Positions 25,824 through 34,739 of a DNA stretch of 64,000 bases are shown here, in pieces. The DNA lies in NCBI RefSeq assembly GCF_011082085.1, contig NZ_CP041063.1:2604001-2668000 (forward strand). Direction: 5' to 3'. A program made the translations under genes and the position numbers. Under the pieces are notes generated by a model. The model was not told the origin of the DNA, searched no databases, and was given only the letters and a program-made list of their open reading frames with translations. This DNA comes from Bacillus sp. Cs-700 (lineage in GTDB: Bacteria > Bacillota > Bacilli > Bacillales > Guptibacillaceae). Positions within the stretch are counted from its first letter, which is position 1, and every line of letters starts with the position of its first letter.

Positions 25824-25856
25824 GAAAGGCAGCGGAAATTCCGCTGCCTTTCATTT
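25824..25856. terminator. Bidirectional terminator between nagP and the parMR-like operon
   Basis: Twelve-base-pair stem GAAAGGCAGCGG / CCGCTGCCTTTC with loop AAATT, then ATTTTATT. Confidence 0.9.
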
Positions 25857-26416
25857 TATTTATTCATTTTATCAAGAAATCCGCCGAGCAAATCATCTAC
25901 GCTCTCTTCTTCCTCTTCTTCAACCGCTGAGCTTTGCTCTTGTTTTGCCTGATCCCAATCAAAATTCATTAGATCATCATCAGACATCTGTGGTAAAGCC
26001 TCAACAGGTTCTGATACTTCTCTCTGGACTGCTCTTTCTTCCTGCAAATAAAGTGCCTGATCAATATCAATCGAGTTACTGTTAAATGATGCAAGAAGAG
26101 ATGCAGCGCGTACAGGATCTGATAAAATTTGGTAAACGATGTTTCCAAGAAGCGCTTCAGAATGCTCATGTTTTAACCAATCCCTTTGGGCTTTGCTTAA
26201 TCCCTTTGGCAAAGGTACAGTAATCGCATCATTATCGCGTCTGATCGTTTGCGTGACACCATCTAAAACATACTCCGCAATGCGGCTTGAGAAGTTCCGT
26301 TTTTCTTCCTCTTTTAACTTCTGCAGCTGCTTTAGAATATGATCAGGTGTATCAGAAGGAAGGCGAAAAGTAATCGCCTGTCCTCTCTGTAACCCCGTCA
26401 TCCCCGCCTTTTTCAT
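25856..26416 (-). CDS. ParR-like ribbon-helix-helix adaptor of a type II partition module
   Basis: About 186 residues. The N-terminal part (about 12-60: AITFRLPSDTPDHILKQLQK, then FSSRIAEYVLDGV) looks like a ribbon-helix-helix DNA-binding fold. The C-terminus is very acidic and ends in a short amphipathic peptide (VDDLLGGFLDKMNK), as in ParR proteins, which use a C-terminal peptide to cap the ParM filament. It is downstream of the ParM-like gene by 12 bp in the same operon, the classic parC-parM-parR order. Start ATG at 26416 follows AGGGTGA; a TTG precedes it by one codon. Confidence 0.68.
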   Translation of the reverse strand: MKKAGMTGLQRGQAITFRLPSDTPDHILKQLQKLKEEEKRNFSSRIAEYVLDGVTQTIRRDNDAITVPLPKGLSKAQRDWLKHEHSEALLGNIVYQILSDPVRAASLLASFNSNSIDIDQALYLQEERAVQREVSEPVEALPQMSDDDLMNFDWDQAKQEQSSAVEEEEEESVDDLLGGFLDKMNK

Positions 26417-26428
26417 CAAATCACCCTA

Positions 26429-27616
26429 CTAGTTTTTGACCTTGTTCTTTTCTTCTTTCTTATCCTGGTGCTGAGGTTTGCTATTTTTACGAGTGAAGTC
26501 AGAGATGAGCTTGTAGTAAGCATTCGACATCATCCAGATGCTTTCTTTTTCATCTTCAAAGAAGTCAATGTTGTACCCATCAAGGTTATTGTTCAACGTT
26601 TTTAGGTAATCTTTCAATACAATGGAACCACCGCCAACGAAATAGCAGATTTCAGATTGAGAGTTCTTCTGCCATACGTTACGAAGGTGACGATATTGTT
26701 TCTTCGCAAGCTCCAAGAGAATACGATCTGTAATATCATGAACACTTGTACGACTTCCGCGGACCATAATGTGATTACGATCGTTTTTCTTCGTAATAAT
26801 ATCTACAACATCACGACGGCTATCGAGTTCTACTCCGTGCTTCGAGCGAATTTCTTCACGAATGGCTTCAAGCGACTCAGCGACGCCAAGGTTAAAGCCC
26901 TGTGCCTTATCATCGTCAACATTACGGTTTTTAATAACCGCGATATCGGTAGATAGACCACCAATGTCTTGAATTAAAATTCGCTTGTCGATCAAATCTT
27001 TATTAATGATATTTAAGTCGCTATCCATAACAAGGTTAATGTAAGCTGCAAATCCTTCAGGATAAACTTTCACTTCATCAAATTTAATATTTACTTTCTT
27101 TCCTTGATATTTCGGTGTTACAAGAAACTCTACCTGGTGCACAGATCCAAGAAGTCTTGAACGATAACCAACATCTTTTCCTTCTTTTACTTCACGAAGC
27201 GGAAGACCTGTACCAAGTGTGTAATTGGCATCAATCACGCCGTTTTGGTTTTTGAAATTCGCTGAGTTTTTTGGATCAACTGCATCTAAAGCTAGAGAAG
27301 CAAACAGCATGACTAGTGTTTGGTCTTCTTCTGACTTTGCACTTCCAGGATCTAATTCAGTCGGGTTGTCACTCTTTGTTGCTAGATTACCAACTCGGTA
27401 GATCGCATTGTTATCCTTCAAAGCAGGAGAGTGAACGCGAATGTGAATACCGTCAAGCGGATCTTTCGTATCCAATTCTTCAATTCCAATAACCGGACGA
27501 TCTTCTATATCTCTTGCAATCACATTTGGTATGTATAGGTCAGATTCGATTTTTCCATAGATTCCTTTTAGTGAGTCGTTACCTACATCGACTGCTGCAA
27601 TTCTTGAATTACTCAT
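26429..27616 (-). CDS. ParM/StbA-family actin-like ATPase
   Basis: About 395 residues of the actin/Hsp70 ATPase fold: phosphate-1 loop AAVDVGNDSLKG, phosphate-2 loop IQDIGGLSTDIAVI and adenosine motif CYFVGGGSIVL. It is of the ParM/Alp type rather than MreB (no membrane helix, plasmid-like neighbours). ParM filaments push apart DNA molecules carrying the centromere bound by ParR. The start at 27616 (MSNSRIAAVDVGND) follows GAAAGGATGG; a frame extension to 27637 is less likely. The C-terminus is lysine-rich and disordered. Immediately upstream is a dense repeat region fit for a parC site. Confidence 0.85.
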   Translation of the reverse strand: MSNSRIAAVDVGNDSLKGIYGKIESDLYIPNVIARDIEDRPVIGIEELDTKDPLDGIHIRVHSPALKDNNAIYRVGNLATKSDNPTELDPGSAKSEEDQTLVMLFASLALDAVDPKNSANFKNQNGVIDANYTLGTGLPLREVKEGKDVGYRSRLLGSVHQVEFLVTPKYQGKKVNIKFDEVKVYPEGFAAYINLVMDSDLNIINKDLIDKRILIQDIGGLSTDIAVIKNRNVDDDKAQGFNLGVAESLEAIREEIRSKHGVELDSRRDVVDIITKKNDRNHIMVRGSRTSVHDITDRILLELAKKQYRHLRNVWQKNSQSEICYFVGGGSIVLKDYLKTLNNNLDGYNIDFFEDEKESIWMMSNAYYKLISDFTRKNSKPQHQDKKEEKNKVKN

Positions 27617-27721
27617 AAAAATAACCCATCCTTTCATATTTAAAATCTAGTATTTCTACTATTACTTTAAAATTTATAGAATTTTTCAACCGAAGTCAAT
27701 GAGCCATTCTATCTAGTTTAC

Positions 27722-27892
27722 AATTATGTTTACTTGTATACAAAACAGTGTACAAGTAAACATAATTTGTACACATGTACACTGTTTTGTACGCATGTTG
27801 ATATAAAGGCATGTGTACGCTTTTGTATACTTGTGTACATAAAAAGTTTACAAGTTTACAAAAATGTATTCTTGTAAACAAAACTTGTATAC
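27722..27892. repeat. Putative parC centromere: GTNNAC-type repeat cluster with a 20-bp-arm palindrome
   Basis: About 13 hexamers of the GTNNAC type (GTATAC, GTGTAC, GTACAC, GTTTAC, GTAAAC; also GTACGC) occur between 27728 and 27892, spaced about 8-12 bp. The left end is an inverted repeat with 20-bp arms (27722-27741 and 27748-27767, one mismatch) and a six-base centre; a further inverted copy of TACAAAACAGTGTACA appears at 27776-27791. The cluster lies about 100 bp upstream of the ParM-like gene, as parC does in type II partition loci. Centromere function is inferred. Confidence 0.7.
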
Positions 27893-28033
27893 ATGCGTTT
27901 TTCTATTCAAATTTTGTTTGAGCTACTTCCTTACATTCTTACTCTTCCTCTCTTGAAAAAAAGATTAAAAGGAGTGACCTATTAGAATAGAGAAAGAGTT
28001 AACTAGTTTATTAATTTGAAATCTATTGATAAG

Positions 28034-28062
28034 AAAAAGACTACACGAGAGGTAGTCTTTTT
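28034..28062. terminator. Terminator-like hairpin after the DUF4190 pseudogene
   Basis: Perfect 11-bp stem AAAAAGACTAC / GTAGTCTTTTT with a seven-base loop. On the minus strand it follows the pseudogene. Confidence 0.75.
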
Positions 28063-28084
28063 AAGAAGCTTATATAAAAGGAGT

Positions 28085-28352
28085 TTCATGAAAAAAACGA
28101 CTCCTGCCCAAAACCATATTTTCAAACCTAACGTCACAATGCCTGTTACACTGCTATAGCAAATCCTTTCTTAACCGGGTTTTTCTTGCCGATCACCCAA
28201 AAAATGATGGCCAGAATAGCCAAAGTATAAGGAATTAGAGGGATTTAAAAGAGGACAAGGCCAAAAATGCACAATACCATTGAGGATAAAGATAAAGCTA
28301 GACCATTACTGCTACTCTCTGGTTGAGGTGCTGTATTTACGTTACCTTCCAT
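28085..28352 (-). pseudogene. Broken DUF4190-type small membrane protein gene
   Basis: From the ATG at 28352 the minus strand reads a polar start (NTAPQPESSSNG) and a hydrophobic stretch LALSLSSMVLCIFGLVLF, then an in-frame TAA at 28245-28247. Reading resumes with IPLIPYTLAILAIIFWVIGKKNPVKKGFAIA and ends again at a TAA; shifting frame there continues VTGIVTLGLKIWFWAGVVFFM. Joined, these match the two-helix pattern of DUF4190 proteins. So at least one nonsense change and one frameshift have inactivated it. No clear ribosome binding site remains. Confidence 0.6.
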
Positions 28353-28473
28353 ATTGAACCTGTTTTTTTATAATTGAATGTATATGAATCATGAGCATTT
28401 TATTACAAAAAAGAAGCATGTAGCAGTTTCTTTCTGCCACACGCTCACATTTTTTCCTATATCTTAGCAGTGA

Positions 28474-29973
28474 TCAGCTATAAACAGGCTCGCCTTCATT
28501 AAGGCCAAGGGTCTGTGCAATTAAGTGGTTAATTTCCTTGAATAGCTCTGGATTGTCTTCTAAAGCATATCCATGTGATGGGATCATTTCTTTAATTTTA
28601 GGCTCCCATTCTTGTTGGTATTCAGGGAAACATCTTTCAAAAACCTCTAACATGACATGTACAGCAGTGGATGCACCTGGTGAAGCACCAAGCAACGCTG
28701 CAATTGAGCCATCTGAAGCTGTAACCACCTCTGTACCGAATTGAAGCGTTCCTTTGCCCTGTTCTTCCGTATCCTTAATAACTTGTACACGCTGTCCAGC
28801 TACAACAATATCCCAGTCTTCCTTTTGGGCTGTCGGAATAAATTCACGCAATTCTTCTATGCGCTTATCCTCGGACAACATTACTTGTTGGACAAGGTAT
28901 TTCGTTAACCCCATTTCCTTAACGCCAGCAGCCATCATCGTTAATACATTATTAGGCTTTACAGAACTAATTAAATCCATATTTGAACCAGTTTTAAGAA
29001 ATTTAGGTGAAAACCCTGCAAATGGACCAAATAATAAGCTCTTTTTATTATCAATGAACCTTGTATCAAGATGAGGAACAGACATTGGAGGCGCTCCCAC
29101 TTTCGCTTTGCCATAAACCTTACCATGATGTTTTTCAATCACTTCAGGATTATTGCAGACCATGAACAGTCCACTTACTGGAAAGCCGCCAATTTGTTTT
29201 GATTCGGGTATACCAGTTTTTTGGAGCAATGGAAGGCTACCGCCCCCTCCTCCAATAAAGACAAAGTCTGCGGTATGGAATTCTAAATTATCGTTAGCCA
29301 TATCTTTTACTTTTACTTCCCACTGGCCTTCTTTCGTACGTTTAATATCCTCTACGCTACTCTTATAGTGAATGTCTACATTCTCGCGTTCTAAGTGCTC
29401 AAACATAAGACGGGTTAATGCCCCAAAATTCACATCTGTACCAGAATCGATTTTTGTCGCAGCCATCGGTTCATCCGACGGACGGCCTTCCATAATAAGT
29501 GGAATCCATTCCTTAAGTTTTTCAGGGTCCTCAGAAAGTTCCATGCCCTGAAACAGAGGGTTTCCTGACAACGCTTCCAAACGCTTTTTCAAAAACTTCA
29601 CGTTATCTTCTCCAAAAACCAAACTCATATGGGGTAATGGTCTAATGAATTGTTGTGGATTGTGGATTAAGCCTTTGTTAACGAAATAAGACCAGAACTG
29701 TTTAGAGAGCTGGAACTGCTCGTTAATCTTGACAGCCTTGCTAATATCAATTGATCCGTCCGCTTTTTCAGACGTATAGTTTAGTTCGCATAGAGCAGAA
29801 TGACCTGTCCCTGCATTATTCCATTCGTTCGAGCTTTCTTCTCCTGCACTTCCAAGTTTCTCAAAGACTTTAACATTCCATTCAGGTGCTAATTCTTTTA
29901 ATAAAGATCCCAAAGTTGCACTCATGACTCCAGCACCAATTAAGATAATATCTTTTGTTTGATTCTTGCTCAT
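28474..29973 (-). CDS. mqo: Malate:quinone oxidoreductase
   Basis: About 499 residues of the FAD-dependent Mqo family: peripheral membrane enzyme that oxidises malate to oxaloacetate and passes electrons to quinone. The FAD loop is [14 protein letters not shown] at the N-terminus, with [18 protein letters not shown] and the C-terminal [13 protein letters not shown] segment typical of the family. The frame opens at 30063, but the ATG at 29973 (MSKNQTKD) follows AAGGAAGGG and gives the normal length. Single gene; a long leader region lies upstream. Confidence 0.94.
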   Translation of the reverse strand: MSKNQTKDIILIGAGVMSATLGSLLKELAPEWNVKVFEKLGSAGEESSNEWNNAGTGHSALCELNYTSEKADGSIDISKAVKINEQFQLSKQFWSYFVNKGLIHNPQQFIRPLPHMSLVFGEDNVKFLKKRLEALSGNPLFQGMELSEDPEKLKEWIPLIMEGRPSDEPMAATKIDSGTDVNFGALTRLMFEHLERENVDIHYKSSVEDIKRTKEGQWEVKVKDMANDNLEFHTADFVFIGGGGGSLPLLQKTGIPESKQIGGFPVSGLFMVCNNPEVIEKHHGKVYGKAKVGAPPMSVPHLDTRFIDNKKSLLFGPFAGFSPKFLKTGSNMDLISSVKPNNVLTMMAAGVKEMGLTKYLVQQVMLSEDKRIEELREFIPTAQKEDWDIVVAGQRVQVIKDTEEQGKGTLQFGTEVVTASDGSIAALLGASPGASTAVHVMLEVFERCFPEYQQEWEPKIKEMIPSHGYALEDNPELFKEINHLIAQTLGLNEGEPVYS

Positions 29974-30455
29974 GATACCCTTCCTTGTCTCATTTATTTG
30001 TAATAAAAAGAATAGGCGCTCATGCTCAGATGTCATAAAAAGCAAGGCGACACTTAGGTACACAACATGTTCTATCCTAATTATACCTTATCATAGACAA
30101 TTGTTATAATTGTAGAAAAAATAACAGATAATCTGATGCATTCTTACTAATTTTTACACATGATTAACTAGTAAAATGGTGAAAATAAAGATGGATAAGA
30201 AACCAAAGTAGAAATCAGACCAGTTAAATAGGATATTTTAGTATGCTTCCCCATCCACCTAGTGTATAGACACTTTTGTTTCGATATGAGGCTCTGTTAA
30301 CCTAAATCAACTCGTTCTCTTGCACTTTTCGTATAATACTATTAAAGTATATATCGGTTGAAACCGAGTCTAACTTGCGATAGATCAGACGGAAACTTTT
30401 TTACTTTTTAATTTTGGGAATTGTTTTTCCCTTAAGGAAAGGGTTTAGATATACA
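29974..30455. other. Divergent intergenic region between mqo and dus
   Basis: No convincing gene. It contains a 17-bp inverted repeat ACAATTGTTATAATTGT (30097-30113), about 40 bp from a TATAAT on the minus strand at the mqo side, and a 14-bp palindrome TCGGTTGAAACCGA (30354-30367) downstream of a TATAAT (30332-30337) on the dus side. Either repeat could be an operator; I recognise neither. Confidence 0.4.
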
Positions 30456-31454
30456 ATGAAAGAGAATTTTTGGAAAGAGTTGCCACGACCGTTTTTTGTT
30501 CTGGCTCCAATGGAAGCTGTGACAGATGTCGTTTTTAGACATGTCGTGAGCGAAGCTGCAAGACCTGACGTATTTTTTACAGAGTTTACAAATTCGGAAA
30601 GCTACTGCCATCCGAGAGGAAAAGACAGCTTACGAGGAAGACTGACGTTTACGGAAGATGAACAACCAATCGTCGCCCATATATGGGGAGACAAGCCCGA
30701 ATACTTCCGCGAAATGAGTATCGGAATGGCTGAAATGGGGTATCGTGGAGTCGATATTAATATGGGATGTCCTGCACCTAATGTTGCACCAAAAGGAAAA
30801 GGATGCGGACTGATTCGTCGTCCTGATGTTGCAGCAGAAATCATCCAGGCAGCAAAAGCAGGAGGGCTACCCGTGAGCGTAAAGACTCGTCTCGGTTACA
30901 CAGAAGTGGAAGAATGGCGCCACTGGCTGAGGCACCTTCTGGAACAGGATATTGTGAATCTCTCCATTCACCTCCGTACGAAGAAAGAAATGAGCGATGT
31001 TGATGCTCACTGGGAGCTCATTCCAGAGATCAAGAAACTTCGTGATGAAGTTGCCCCTGATACGCTGCTGACGATCAACGGAGATATTCCAGATCGTCAG
31101 AAGGGACTTGAACTTGTAGAGAAATATGGAGTAGATGGAGTTATGATCGGACGAGGAATCTTCCATAACCCGTTTGCTTTTGAAAAAGAGAAAAAAGAGC
31201 ATACGAGTGAGGAATTGCTTGATCTGCTGAGACTTCAGCTCGACCTTCATGATAAATATGATAAAGAACTCGAGCCACGCATCTACAAAGCGCTTCCCCG
31301 CTTCTTTAAAATTTACGTTCGCGGCTTTCGCGGAGCAAGTGAATTGAGAAATCAACTGATGAATACAAAATCTACTGATGAAGCACGTGCTCTTCTCGAT
31401 GAGTTTATAGAGAACAATGGTTTAAAGGGCCAGAATGGTTTTACGGTTTCTTAA
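30456..31454 (+). CDS. tRNA-dihydrouridine synthase
   Basis: A 332-residue flavin-dependent enzyme reducing uridine to dihydrouridine in tRNA. The TIM barrel starts [29 protein letters not shown] with KGKGCGL (catalytic Cys), VKTRLG and [12 protein letters not shown] follow, and a C-terminal helical RNA-binding domain ends the protein. The frame extends to a TTG at 30414, but the ATG at 30456 matches the family start; its AAGGAAAGGG is 15 bases away, a long spacing. Which D-loop position it modifies is not clear. Confidence 0.88.
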   Translation: MKENFWKELPRPFFVLAPMEAVTDVVFRHVVSEAARPDVFFTEFTNSESYCHPRGKDSLRGRLTFTEDEQPIVAHIWGDKPEYFREMSIGMAEMGYRGVDINMGCPAPNVAPKGKGCGLIRRPDVAAEIIQAAKAGGLPVSVKTRLGYTEVEEWRHWLRHLLEQDIVNLSIHLRTKKEMSDVDAHWELIPEIKKLRDEVAPDTLLTINGDIPDRQKGLELVEKYGVDGVMIGRGIFHNPFAFEKEKKEHTSEELLDLLRLQLDLHDKYDKELEPRIYKALPRFFKIYVRGFRGASELRNQLMNTKSTDEARALLDEFIENNGLKGQNGFTVS

Positions 31455-31486
31455 GTTAAATTGGTTCGTAAAAAATTAGGTTCTTT

Positions 31487-31527
31487 AAAAGAGAGAAAGG
31501 CCAATCGCGCTTTTCTCTCTTTTTTTA
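31487..31527 (+). terminator. Terminator of dus
   Basis: Twelve-base-pair stem AAAAGAGAGAAA / TTTCTCTCTTTT with a 13-base loop, then a T run. The rest of the 358-bp gap to rlmH holds no gene that I can see. Confidence 0.8.
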
Positions 31528-31702
31528 TCGTTATTTAAGCAAAAAAAGCATTGGTAAACAATTAAGCTTCCAAAGCCTTCATTATTTTGCCCCCTGGCGC
31601 TTCAGTAAAAGCTCCCTTAGTAGTTGTATAGAACGACTAGGGTAAGGACAAAGCCCCCTTCTTCTCTCAAGTATAATAACACCTTAAAAATAAGCGAGAA
31701 AA

Positions 31703-31737
31703 AGGACTGGGATCATAAAGAATATGATCCCAGTCCT
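31703..31737. terminator. Terminator downstream of rlmH
   Basis: Perfect 14-bp stem AGGACTGGGATCAT and complement with a seven-base loop; on the minus strand it is followed by TTTTTCTC. Confidence 0.88.
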
Positions 31738-31812
31738 CTAAAATATCTCTAACTAGTAGTTTTCTAGTCTATTTTCTTCATATTTGATATCTGATTTACA
31801 CTAATACCGCAT

Positions 31813-32292
31813 TTATTTGTGATACGGTTCCCCTCGATTAATCTTAAACGCTCGATACACCTGCTCCACCAAAATAAGCCGCATCAGCTGATGAGGAAAT
31901 GTCATTTTGGAAAAAGAAAGCGTATCGTTTGCTCGTTGAAGAACCTCATTGCTTAATCCAAGTGATCCACCAATGACGAAGGCAATTTTGCTTTTACCGT
32001 ATGTCGCTAACTGATCAAGATCTCGAGCAAGTTGCTCAGATGTTTTCATTTTTCCGTTTATAGCAAGAGCGATGACGTGTGCATCAGATGAAACCTTAGA
32101 TAAAATTCGGTCGCCTTCTGCTTTTTTCACCTGGATCATTTCCGTCTCACTTAAATTTTCTGGTGCTTTTTCATCAGGAACTTCAATCACTTCGATTTTA
32201 GCGAAAGGCCCTAATCGCTTTGTGTATTCTTCAATTCCCTGTTTCAAATATTTCTCTTTCAGCTTTCCTACCGTTACAATACTAATATTCAA
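31813..32292 (-). CDS. rlmH: 23S rRNA pseudouridine-1915 N3-methyltransferase
   Basis: A 159-residue SPOUT (trefoil-knot) methyltransferase acting on the assembled 70S ribosome. The knot region [15 protein letters not shown] and the C-terminal [28 protein letters not shown] are diagnostic. It begins with TTG six bases after GGTGGGGA. The locus htrA-CxxH-rlmH matches yyxA-yyzF-yydA of B. subtilis. Confidence 0.96.
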   Translation of the reverse strand: MNISIVTVGKLKEKYLKQGIEEYTKRLGPFAKIEVIEVPDEKAPENLSETEMIQVKKAEGDRILSKVSSDAHVIALAINGKMKTSEQLARDLDQLATYGKSKIAFVIGGSLGLSNEVLQRANDTLSFSKMTFPHQLMRLILVEQVYRAFKINRGEPYHK

Positions 32293-32295
32293 AAG

Positions 32296-32386
32296 TTATC
32301 CCCACCTGTGTATCATTTTGTAAGTCCACAGCAAATAAACAGGTTATCCACAGATTCTATCCACATATACACATTTTTCATCCACA
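32296..32386 (+). other. DnaA-box cluster upstream of rlmH
   Basis: Four 9-mers in one orientation: TTATCCCCA (32296), TTATCCACA (32344, perfect), CTATCCACA (32357) and TCATCCACA (32378). A fifth, TTGTCCACA, lies on the other strand at 32450-32458 within the next gene. B. subtilis has an oriC-proximal DnaA-box cluster at the same place (yydA), which titrates DnaA. Confidence 0.7.
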
Positions 32387-32401
32387 TATCGTGACCGAAT
32401 A

Positions 32402-32566
32402 TTAGTTCGACACCATATATGTTGCGTTATTTTTACAATACTCACATTCTGTGGACAACTTTTCTGTGTCTTTTTCCACTTTCTCTAGTACAGGAAACTG
32501 TCCTGTTTCATCTACAGCAACATCAAGAGCCAGCTCTACATGTTCTTCACAACAATAAATTTTCAT
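32402..32566 (-). CDS. CxxH/CxxC small protein (YyzF-like)
   Basis: A 54-residue protein with an N-terminal CCEEHVE (C6, H9) and a C-terminal CEYC (C41, C44), a predicted zinc-binding pair of knuckles. AGGAG precedes the ATG. It sits between htrA and rlmH exactly where B. subtilis has YyzF. Function unknown. Confidence 0.85.
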   Translation of the reverse strand: MKIYCCEEHVELALDVAVDETGQFPVLEKVEKDTEKLSTECEYCKNNATYMVSN

Positions 32567-32617
32567 ACAATCGCTCCTTTCTAACCATGTCGTTTCTAAG
32601 GGGTTTTTCCAAAAGGA

Positions 32618-32641
32618 AACAGGAGAGTTTCCTCCCCTGTT
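32618..32641 (-). terminator. Terminator-like hairpin at the end of htrA
   Basis: AACAGGGGAG / CTCTCCTGTT stem (one wobble) with a GAAA tetraloop, then TTTCCTTTT on the minus strand, five bases after the stop codon. Confidence 0.6.
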
Positions 32642-32645
32642 ATGA

Positions 32646-33854
32646 TTAAGAATGTTGCTGCTCAGCTAGCGTAACTTCAACCTCTTGCTTTGTTCCTTCA
32701 CGATAGATCGTTAATTTCACCCTATCGCCAATTTCTTTCTTCGTGTAAAGAAACTTACGTAGATCAATGGAATTCTTAATCTTATTCCCGTCCATCGCTG
32801 TAATCACATCTAACTCTTTTAGGCCCGCAATTTCTCCAGATGATGTTGGAAACACGCTCATCACGACAACCCCATAATCGACCTTATCAGGCAGCTTGAG
32901 AGACTCGCTCCAATGGTAAGTTGGAATTTCAGATAGTGATTTTGTTCCAATTCCTATCTCTGGTCTTCTTACTTCACCGTACGATTCAAGATCGTTGATA
33001 ATTGGTTCAGCAATATTGATTGGGATTGAAAATCCGATTCCTTCTACGCTTGATTGAGCAATCTTCATCGAGTTAATTCCTACAAGTTGACCTGAAATAT
33101 TAATTAACGCTCCACCACTATTACCGGGATTAATCGATGCATCTGTTTGAATAACATCTGCATTCCAATCAATCGTTCCGTTTTGATCTGTATCTACTGG
33201 AAAGGATCGCTCCGGATTACTAATTATCCCCTGCGTTACCGTTCCTTCTAAGAAGCCTAAAGGGTTACCGATCGCAATAGCTGGCTCACCTGGCTTTAAC
33301 GTATCAGAATCTCCGAACTCTGCAACCATTGTAACCGCCTCAGAAGGGATTTTAAGCACCGCTAGGTCCATTAGGGGGTCAGTGCCTACAAGCTCTGCTG
33401 AAACCCGTTTCTCGGCGTTTAAACTCACTTCAAGCTGACCCGCACCTTCTACCACGTGGTTATTGGTTACAACAAAGGCATCTTTACCCTCTTTCTTGTA
33501 TATAACACCTGATCCCGCTCCAGCTTCTCCGTAATCTTCTGCCCAGAAATCGGTTTTCTGTAGATTAATAACACCTACTACCGCTTCCCCTACATTCTGT
33601 ACCGCTGAGGTAATATCATTTGTTACATCAATGCTAAGGTTCTTCGTAATCGGTTGCTGTTCAGCTTCTGATTCCGCTTCTTCTTGAGGAGGAGCGATAT
33701 CAGGTAGCACCCCTACGTCGGATAGAGCAGGAACCGTAAATAGAATGAGCAGTGCACCGAGAATTGCACCAACTAATCCCGCCATAAATGCTCCGCCGCG
33801 GTTCCCTTTCTGCCGCATTGGTCGGTTGTTTTCATCGCCATCATAATAGCCCAA
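32646..33854 (-). CDS. HtrA-like membrane-anchored serine protease (YyxA/HtrC)
   Basis: About 402 residues: short cytoplasmic tail, one transmembrane helix (about 22-45), a trypsin-like protease domain and a C-terminal PDZ domain. The catalytic triad is visible as NNHVVEG (His), MDLAVLKI (Asp) and NPGNSGGALI (Ser). It degrades misfolded exported proteins outside the membrane. The frame extends to a TTG at 33875; I place the start at the TTG at 33854 (MGYYDGD), the common start of relatives, after GGTGA. It follows walJ in the wal operon, as in B. subtilis. Confidence 0.88.
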   Translation of the reverse strand: MGYYDGDENNRPMRQKGNRGGAFMAGLVGAILGALLILFTVPALSDVGVLPDIAPPQEEAESEAEQQPITKNLSIDVTNDITSAVQNVGEAVVGVINLQKTDFWAEDYGEAGAGSGVIYKKEGKDAFVVTNNHVVEGAGQLEVSLNAEKRVSAELVGTDPLMDLAVLKIPSEAVTMVAEFGDSDTLKPGEPAIAIGNPLGFLEGTVTQGIISNPERSFPVDTDQNGTIDWNADVIQTDASINPGNSGGALINISGQLVGINSMKIAQSSVEGIGFSIPINIAEPIINDLESYGEVRRPEIGIGTKSLSEIPTYHWSESLKLPDKVDYGVVVMSVFPTSSGEIAGLKELDVITAMDGNKIKNSIDLRKFLYTKKEIGDRVKLTIYREGTKQEVEVTLAEQQHS

Positions 33855-33930
33855 AGTGTTCACCAATCCCTTCAATTAAAAAAGGAGACCCTTAAGACCA
33901 ATTTCGTTCACTAAACTCTTCTCTACGAAT

Positions 33931-34725
33931 TTATAATTTTGTTAGAACTGTAGGGGAAGAAGGATCTGTATCATATAACGCAACCTGCTCTCCTACTGCA
34001 AAACCATTTTGTTCAAGAGTTTGTTGGACAGAAAGTCTTGCCAGGTCTTTCATGTTATTATCTTTACTTAAATGGGCTAAATAAATACGCTTTGTTTGAT
34101 CACCAATAATGTCCGATAAGGCTGCCGCAGCATCTTCATTTGAAACGTGCCCCATATCCCCTAGGATACGTCTCTTCACATTCCATGGATAACGCCCCAT
34201 CATTAACATGTTAATGTCATGATTTGACTCAAACACAAGCATATCTGAATTACGAATCGTTCCTTTAATCCGATCACTTACGTATCCAAGATCCGTTGCG
34301 ATACTTAACTTCTTGCCTTCGTGATGAAATGCATAAAACATTGGCTCAGCTGCATCATGCGACACACCAAATGATTCAACATCCAGATCATCAAACGTTT
34401 TGATTGTATCCATATCAAAATGAAACTTTTGCTCCACGGGTATTTCACCAATTAATCCTGACATCGCATTCCACGTTTTGGCATTGGCATAAATGGGAAG
34501 CTTGTAGCGTCTTGCGAAAATACCAAGTCCTTTAATATGATCACTATGCTCGTGCGTCACAAGCAACCCATCCAGATCCTTTGGATCGAGATGGGCTTTC
34601 GCGAACAGTTCTTCAAGTTTTTTTCCACTTAATCCGGCATCGACTAGAAGCTTGTGCTTCTCTGTACCAACATAAATGGCATTACCTGTGCTTCCACTTG
34701 CAAGCACACTAAATTCAAGAGACAT
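33931..34725 (-). CDS. walJ: Metallo-beta-lactamase-fold exonuclease-like protein of the wal operon
   Basis: A 264-residue MBL-fold protein (YycJ). Metal motifs are [20 protein letters not shown], the STD-type ATDLGYVSD and a C-terminal AHLSKDNN. The family has been linked to coordination of cell division with DNA replication and to nuclease activity. The ATG follows AGGAGAGG, and the gene is 14 bp after walI in the five-gene operon. Confidence 0.93.
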   Translation of the reverse strand: MSLEFSVLASGSTGNAIYVGTEKHKLLVDAGLSGKKLEELFAKAHLDPKDLDGLLVTHEHSDHIKGLGIFARRYKLPIYANAKTWNAMSGLIGEIPVEQKFHFDMDTIKTFDDLDVESFGVSHDAAEPMFYAFHHEGKKLSIATDLGYVSDRIKGTIRNSDMLVFESNHDINMLMMGRYPWNVKRRILGDMGHVSNEDAAAALSDIIGDQTKRIYLAHLSKDNNMKDLARLSVQQTLEQNGFAVGEQVALYDTDPSSPTVLTKL

Positions 34726-34739
34726 ATAACGTTCCTCTC

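Noticed and set aside
26429-27616. MreB or other cell-shape actin
   Set aside because: Length, motifs and the downstream RHH gene plus upstream repeats fit ParM; MreB operons carry mreC and mreD.
30354-30367. Riboswitch or T-box leader before dus
   Set aside because: Only a 14-bp palindrome is visible; no specifier loop, antiterminator or terminator could be found.
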